Below, in pieces: positions 58,906 to 64,000 of a stretch of 64,000 bases of DNA. The number at the start of each line of letters is the position of its first letter. Positions within the stretch are counted from its first letter, which is position 1. The notes beneath the pieces are model-generated. The model searched no databases, was not told the origin of the DNA, and saw nothing but the letters and a program-made list of their open reading frames with translations. The translations under genes and the position numbers were made by a program. Source of the stretch: Myxocyprinus asiaticus (lineage: Eukaryota; Chordata; Actinopteri; Cypriniformes; Catostomidae); NCBI RefSeq assembly GCF_019703515.2, contig NC_059363.1:2491817-2555816 (forward strand), read 5' to 3'.

Positions 58906-59702
58906 CCATGCCTTTGAATGCAAGGTTTGGTTACTAATACAAACCCTAAACTTGATATGTTAAACTAAATATTATTTGAGCGGCTACAGCTTCAGTCAAA
59001 GTCAAGAGCATGTCATAGGAGTAGCAGTAATATATAGACGTTCTGCAGTGCTGTATATACTTGATTAAACCAAACATTTTCAACATGCAAAGAAAAACCA
59101 CAATGCAGGTGCCTGCCATGGTATATCAAGCTCAAATAGTTTCCAGACCCAAGGACAATTTGTTATCTGAAAATAGTAAGTTCTGTAGTAATATCACAAA
59201 TGTGTTACAGGTTGAAAAAACATCAAAAAGTTTCTGCCTCCAGTTCATGTGGAATGGCCTCTTTATGATCAGTTAGGATAAGTTTTTACATATGTCATGT
59301 GTTATTTTATTTTTTTACCTGGAAACTTTGCCATTTTTAACCCAAAATGAGATTGAGAGTTCTTATTTTTTTTTAAATAATTTTATAATGACAGCAATAT
59401 CTAGCCAATTAAATATTTTAGAGCTTAAAAATATCACTAAAGATAAACTTTTTTAAAAAAATATTTATATTAATAATATATATATATATATATATTTTTA
59501 AAGATTTTATTAATTTGCATTGTTCAAGCCCAGCTGGAAATCATATGTTTTAAAAATTCCCTGATATTTTCAGGTTTTATGGAGGGCCAAATATCTTAAA
59601 ATTAAATAAATCAGTAAATATTTAAATAATATTAAATGGTTTAAAACTATTAAAACATTAAATTAATAATTATACCACTAAATTATCAATAAATATGTTC
59701 CA
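58906..59702. other. Intergenic AT-rich sequence
   Basis: Low complexity with a (TA)n run near 59478-59495. No gene or repeat family recognised. Confidence 0.4.
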
Positions 59703-59881
59703 CACTGTAAAAAAGTGGAGGAAACCAATTGCCTTAAAAAATCAAGTAAATGTACTTATTTGGCTCAATTAAAGTGGACTATTCCTAGTTCACTTTAATT
59801 GAGCCAAATAAGTACATTTACTTAGATTTAAAGCAAACATGCTTTTTTAAGTAAGGTTAACTAATTAGATTTTATAGTGCA
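59703..59881. mobile_element. Small palindromic MITE with 80-nt core hairpin
   Basis: Outer ends CACTGTAAAAAAG and ...TTTTATAGTGCA are imperfect inverted repeats. The core 59744-59823 is an almost perfect palindrome: 38-bp stem (one G-T wobble) and a 4-nt loop TTCC. Confidence 0.75.
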
Positions 59882-60389
59882 TGTATTTTATTTTATTAGC
59901 TTTGCATCCATTTTTATCCTGCCATTAGCTTTGGGATGATTTTCATTTATGCACAAGCTTTGCTCTTCATTTTCTAAATTTGACTCAGTAAGGGCCCGTT
60001 CACACCGAACACATTCATGCAATAAAAAAAGCCAAAGGCAGCACAACAAATGGCAGAGCATACAGGTGTCTCGAGATGCTTTTAAAAAGTTAAAGTTATT
60101 TTAACTTGACATCTTAAAAATGATGGGCTCATGGCACGAGATGTGTTACATTCGCAAAGACAGCGCAGATGGATGCAAAAAACTTGCCTGTGTGAACGGT
60201 CCCTAGAATTCGATTTTGAAAGGTGACGCCCACTTGCATTGAGTGACGTACCGATAACTGTAACCCTGAAAATGAAAAGACACAAAGTTTGTTCTGAAAA
60301 TCAAACCAAAGCTAATTGTAAATTTAAAATGGATGGATTTAATTATTTAATACAGTAGTTAAATATTTAGTCAAAAAAATAAAAATAAA

Positions 60390-60421
<32 letters not shown>

Positions 60422-60760
60422 TATATATATATATATATAATAAAATAGTAAAATTTGTAATTGTGTTTTTATCAATTTATTTAAATATTTAACTATTTAT
60501 TGATTGATTTAATTTTAAGAAACTTGGGTCTCCATAAGGCTTTCCATGAATCTTGGACCCTGCTTATTCATTTGCTCTTAAACGCTCTTAAAAGACTTGC
60601 TGTGTTCCTAAATTGTTAAATATTTACATAGTTTCTCAGGCAAATAAACAGCTATTTTTACTGGATGGATGTTCACTTTTTAAGTGCAGCGCTAAAACCA
60701 TAATTCTATTTGTAAACAAGAATTACATTACATTGCATACTTTACAAGAGTAAATTTTTT
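59882..60760. other. Intergenic AT-rich sequence with simple repeats
   Basis: (AAT)n at 60391-60417 and (AT)n at 60418-60439. TTCACACCGAACACATTCATGC near 59999 and its mirror-like TGTGTGAACGGTCCC at 60189 suggest a ~200-bp TIR element. No gene. Confidence 0.4.
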
Positions 60761-61250
60761 TGGGGCCAGCTGCCTCTCTCCCGACATTTTAACACTGCGG
60801 AAAGATACAAGCTTGTTTGCGGTCCCGGCTGCGTTATCGCCACAATCGGTTTGTTAACAGGATGTTTATATATCTTTCATTCGCAAGGAGAAATCCAACC
60901 CAGCTCGGAGGCTTGACCTAAAAACTAATTGAGCGGCGAGCATGGTTGTTCTCACAGTGTAAGACGTGTTAGGAAGTCGAGGCCAGAGGTCATGCTGACA
61001 CATTGTCCCCCTCCCAGTGTGAACATAAACATTTTAGAAAACCTTTTGACCATATTAACTGCTCTTATGAAAGCATCGAGTTCAGACAAAGATATGTCTG
61101 TTTGGCTGAGAGGTCTCGGGAGGAATCCATTGGACTTTAGAATGTTGGATGTTTGTGTCTGACACAAGATGCTTGTGAAATCGTTTTTTGGAGAGACTCA
61201 CAACAGAAGCTGTTGCAACCGTGCACTGCATATGGGCAAGCCTTACGTCT
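60760..61250. promoter_or_regulatory. Candidate conserved non-coding element
   Basis: Unique, GC-richer stretch with GGTTTGTTAACAGGATG (HNF1/FOX-like), ATTGTCCCCCTCCC, CAAAGATATGTCTG and GAGGTCATGCTGACA (nuclear-receptor-like) motifs. No protein-like frame. Inference from texture. Confidence 0.25.
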
Positions 61251-61674
61251 TTCATTTTTTACAAGCTGACTAACAATTCACTTATCTTGTGGAAAAGAGC
61301 TTGAATCAGCAACTAAAGTATTTAAGCATTACAATTACTTCTTTCTTAAGACACATTCCTGGTCTTATTCTGTACTATTCATGACATCATTAAAAGGGGG
61401 AAATGCTGGTCAGAATATAATAACTTGCTCTTTCTTGTAAACAACTTTTCTGTTCAGGTGACATCAACAAACTCTTGGATATTTTAACCCCTCCCCTCCA
61501 AACACCTGTAATATAGAGACTACTTTTCAGCATACAATCTATTTCTGATGGATAAAAGGATGTACCGATGTATCGGCCACTGTTATTTTCAGCCAATCAT
61601 TGACCGAAAATGCTTGAAAATTAAAGCTAACGGCATATCGGTTTATAAGCATGCAAATTCCCTTTATTTATAAT

Positions 61675-61976
61675 TAGTGACAGACCAATATATCGGCCAG
61701 GCCGATTAATCTACCGATATTTGGCCATTTTGCGTTAATGGGCGTCGTCTGAAAACAGTGTTCGCTTGGCCGATTAACAGAAACGTTTACTTTCCCTTTT
61801 GTCAGTTCCAAGATCTACCAATAGATTAATCAATGGACAGTCAACACTTTGTAAGAGTATTTGAGTAAATATTGCATAAAATAAGTGTTTGCTTCAGTTT
61901 AAATTATGTATATCTGCATTTATATCGGTCATCCTGCTCTCTAGATATTGGTATCGGCCATATCTGTCGACCACTA
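61675..61976. mobile_element. hAT-type MITE, 302 bp, perfect 8-bp target duplication
   Basis: TSD TTTATAAT at 61667-61674 and 61977-61984. Ends TAGTGACAGACCAATATATC and ...GGCCATATCTGTCGACCACTA are imperfect inverted repeats starting TAGTG. An 8-bp TSD and TAG-type ends are typical of hAT elements. Non-autonomous. Confidence 0.75.
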
Positions 61977-62008
61977 TTTATAATTATGTAAATTTACTGT
62001 GTTGCATA

Positions 62009-63444
62009 CAGGGGCGGATCTAGAAATGTTTTTATGGGGTGACATGCAGACTATGAGGGGTGGCAACACCAAAGCAAGTGCCCATGAGTAGTTCTTATGG
62101 TACCAAGCTTCATTGGAACAAGTACTAGTTCATTAATTGGAGTCACTATCAAATTACAAATGTCCATTTGTTTGCGATACAACTGCATTTCCACAGGAAC
62201 CACATAGTAACCATTTTGCTACTGATTTGCCAACATAAAAACAAAGAGGAGGAAACACACCCATCAACAATAAGCTTACCTGGTTACCGCACACCTGAGA
62301 GCGATTAAGGAGAAAAGAGAAAAAGAGAAAGACAACACACACACACACACTACATACACACAAACAATATGGCCGAGAAGGCCGTCACAACGGGGGACAA
62401 GGAAAAGAGCGCGAGCTGCGGATAAACTGCCGACACTAAACGGCACTGATAACAGCCGAAACAAACACTTATCATAACATTCAAAATAACTCATTCCAGC
62501 GCTGGGTCGCCAGTCGAAACACACTCTAATGAAATAGAAACTCCTAGTCAAAAACTGGAGATGTTTCATCTGGATTATACACATACCTGATGAAAGCTAT
62601 TTCAAAAAGTGGCGAGGACACGTCCCACCTGTCTCAACCCATAACTGTCAGCGATGTATCTAATAATCATTCAGTGAATACTTGGAAACAACTGAGAAAT
62701 TCATCTTTTACCTCTTTTTTTCCATGTATTTGTCCATGTGGTCATTGTTGTTGAGGAAATAAGCTCATTAACCCACGAGAGCCCAAACACTGTACACGCG
62801 CTGCAATAGTAGGTAGGCGATTGGTCAATGTTGTGATTGGTCGCTGCAGCTGCTGTAAACAATCACGGGATTGGTTGCAGCTGTAATCAATCACGCTATG
62901 GGTCTGCGGTCATTTATGCGTTCCGTGAGAGTTTAGGCAGTTTGACATGAATAAAACTCCAACACAAGTGGGCCTGGGTAGCTCAGTGGTAAAAGACGCT
63001 GGCTACCACCCCTGGAGTTCGCTAGTTTGAATCCCAGGGTGTGCTGAGTGACTCCAGCCAGGTCTCCTAAGCAACCAAATTGGCCCGGTTGCTAGGGAGG
63101 GTAGAGAGTCACATGGGGTAATCTCGTGGTCGCTATAATGTGGTTTGTTCTCGGTGGGGCGCGTGGTGAGTTGAGCGTGGATGCCACGGTGGATGGCGTG
63201 AAGCCTCCACATGCACTATGTCTCCATGGCAACGTGCTCAAGCCACGTGATAAGATGCACAGGTTGATGATCTCAGATGCGGAGGCAACTGAGATTCGTC
63301 CTCCGCCAACCAGACTGAGGCGAATCACTACATGACCACGAGGACTTAAAAAGCACATTGGGCATTCCAAATTGGGGAGAATGGCCATGCTTTTTCTTAG
63401 GGTGGCATTTGCCACCCTATGCCACCCAGATAGATCTGCCCCTG
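62009..63444. mobile_element. hAT-type element, ~1.4 kb, perfect 8-bp target duplication, SINE inside
   Basis: TSD GTTGCATA at 62001-62008 and 63445-63452. Ends CAGGGGCGGATCTAG and ...TAGATCTGCCCCTG are inverted repeats. The next inner blocks (GGGTGGCAACACCAAAGCAA versus GGTGGCATTTGCCACCC) are also related. No transposase remains. A SINE (62970-63385) lies in its right third, so ~1.0 kb is its own. Confidence 0.82.
62970..63385 (+). mobile_element. tRNA-derived SINE, full head
   Basis: Best-preserved tRNA-like head of the set: GGGCCTGGGTAGCTCAGTGG (A box), TAGTTTGAATCCCAGG (B box), CTGAGTGACTCCAGCC, then the body to AAATTGGGGAGAATGGCC. Pol III-type internal promoter expected from the family. 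Minus-strand ORFs across it are artefacts. Confidence 0.85.
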
Positions 63445-63673
63445 GTTGCATACAGTTTTGCAGTTATTATTATTTATTTTTTTTATATAAAGAAATACCT
63501 ACCAAATAAATGAAATCTGAAAAAGTAAAGCATGTTGATTCATAACCAATTCAAATCAAGCATGATTCTGATGACAAAATAAATTGAGTAAGTGGCAAAA
63601 TATCGGTATCGGCCTATAATTATTTTGTTAAAATCGGTTATGATAACAGCCAAATTTTTCAGATTGGTGCATC

Positions 63674-64000
63674 TCATGATATTACCAAATCTCTCCCTAT
63701 TTTTGTTTTTTACATTAATTTCTTGCTCACTCTAAAAACATGTCACTTTACCAAAGTAAAATAGGTAAAGTAAGAGATATTTTCCATACAAAATTAAACT
63801 CTCAAAGCTCAAAAAGGACAAAAGAAAACAAAACAAAACAAAAACACAAGAATTCTAAAATTATTTTATATGAATAGAAACAACATTTAAAGGTGCATTC
63901 AGTAATTTTTTCCTCATTAAAAGTTTGTCAAAAAAAAATAAATAAAGAAAAAATTGTAATTTTGAAACATATTGAGATGAAGACTCTTGAGATAAAAGCC
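63674..64000. other. Intergenic AT-rich sequence
   Basis: No gene, and no clear repeat except (CAAAA)n near 63826-63845 and AAAGGTGCATTCAGTAATTT near 63890, possibly a transposon end cut off by the window edge. Confidence 0.4.

Larger units (their letters stand above)
61559..63673. mobile_element. Outer element rich in 'TATCGGCC', split by inner insertions
   Basis: Left GGATGTACCGATGTATCGGCC and right ...TATCGGTATCGGCC...AGATTGGTGCATC look like inverted ends of one element (GATGYACCRAT). Its body is split by the 302-bp element at 61675 and the larger one at 62009. Ends are imperfect, so the boundaries are approximate. Confidence 0.5.

Noticed and set aside
62970..63045. A tRNA gene (A box, B box, TAGCTCAG)
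   Set aside because: The same head recurs with the same long body at several other places in the window. It does not close a normal acceptor stem, so it is the head of a SINE.

Overview
This window looks like teleost DNA, most likely from a cyprinid (carp/barbel/zebrafish relatives). The signs are an AT-rich genome packed with a tRNA-derived SINE, TTAA-flanked fold-back MITEs, an L2-type LINE tail, Tc1-like and hAT-type DNA transposons, and long microsatellites. Only two host genes can be supported, both on the + strand and both split into short exons with GT..AG introns.

(1) Positions 1646-9850 hold the last six recognisable coding exons of a thioredoxin-related transmembrane protein, best matched to tmx4. 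They give the end of the thioredoxin fold, one transmembrane helix, an acidic cytosolic tail and a stop codon. The 5' exons (signal peptide and CxxC active site) lie left of the window. The visible reading frame is intact. Its introns are full of mobile DNA, including two copies of one TIR element, the second carrying an L2 tail and a SINE. (2) Positions 16515-26745 hold seven exons of a peroxisomal (S)-2-hydroxyacid (glycolate) oxidase, hao1-like. The family is unmistakable, but the copy is broken. The acceptor of the 18124 exon reads AA instead of AG and sits at the edge of a 1.1-kb TCTG/TCTA microsatellite. The 19757 exon has a TAG in place of a conserved Trp codon and a 1-nt insertion. Two later exons do not agree in phase. 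Several cofactor or active-site residues are changed, and the exons for the first ~57 residues were not found. I read it as a fairly recent unitary or ohnolog-type pseudogene. The order tmx4 then hao1, same strand, agrees with the human 20p12 arrangement as I recall it.

From 26.8 kb to 64 kb I find no convincing coding exon. By synteny this could be the gene-poor interval between HAO1 and BMP2, but that is inference. The stretch holds: dispersed MITE/SINE copies; a 1.35-kb polypyrimidine tract (36.5-37.9 kb); a CATGG-rich tandem repeat (39.6-40.7 kb); a 41-bp minisatellite interrupted by an L2 tail (42.98-43.79 kb); a ~290-bp-period 'CAGCTGGTT' satellite (43.8-47.3 kb); an inverted SINE dimer inside a MITE (57.5-58.4 kb); and hAT elements with perfect 8-bp target duplications (61.6-63.5 kb). 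Between these are non-repetitive, less AT-rich patches with clustered transcription-factor-like motifs (about 29.7, 45.1, 47.6-48.4, 49.7, 51.1, 54.8, 57.0 and 60.9 kb), which I flag as candidate conserved non-coding elements.

Most long ORFs here are artefacts of microsatellites or repeats. Family names and synteny come from memory; no search was run.
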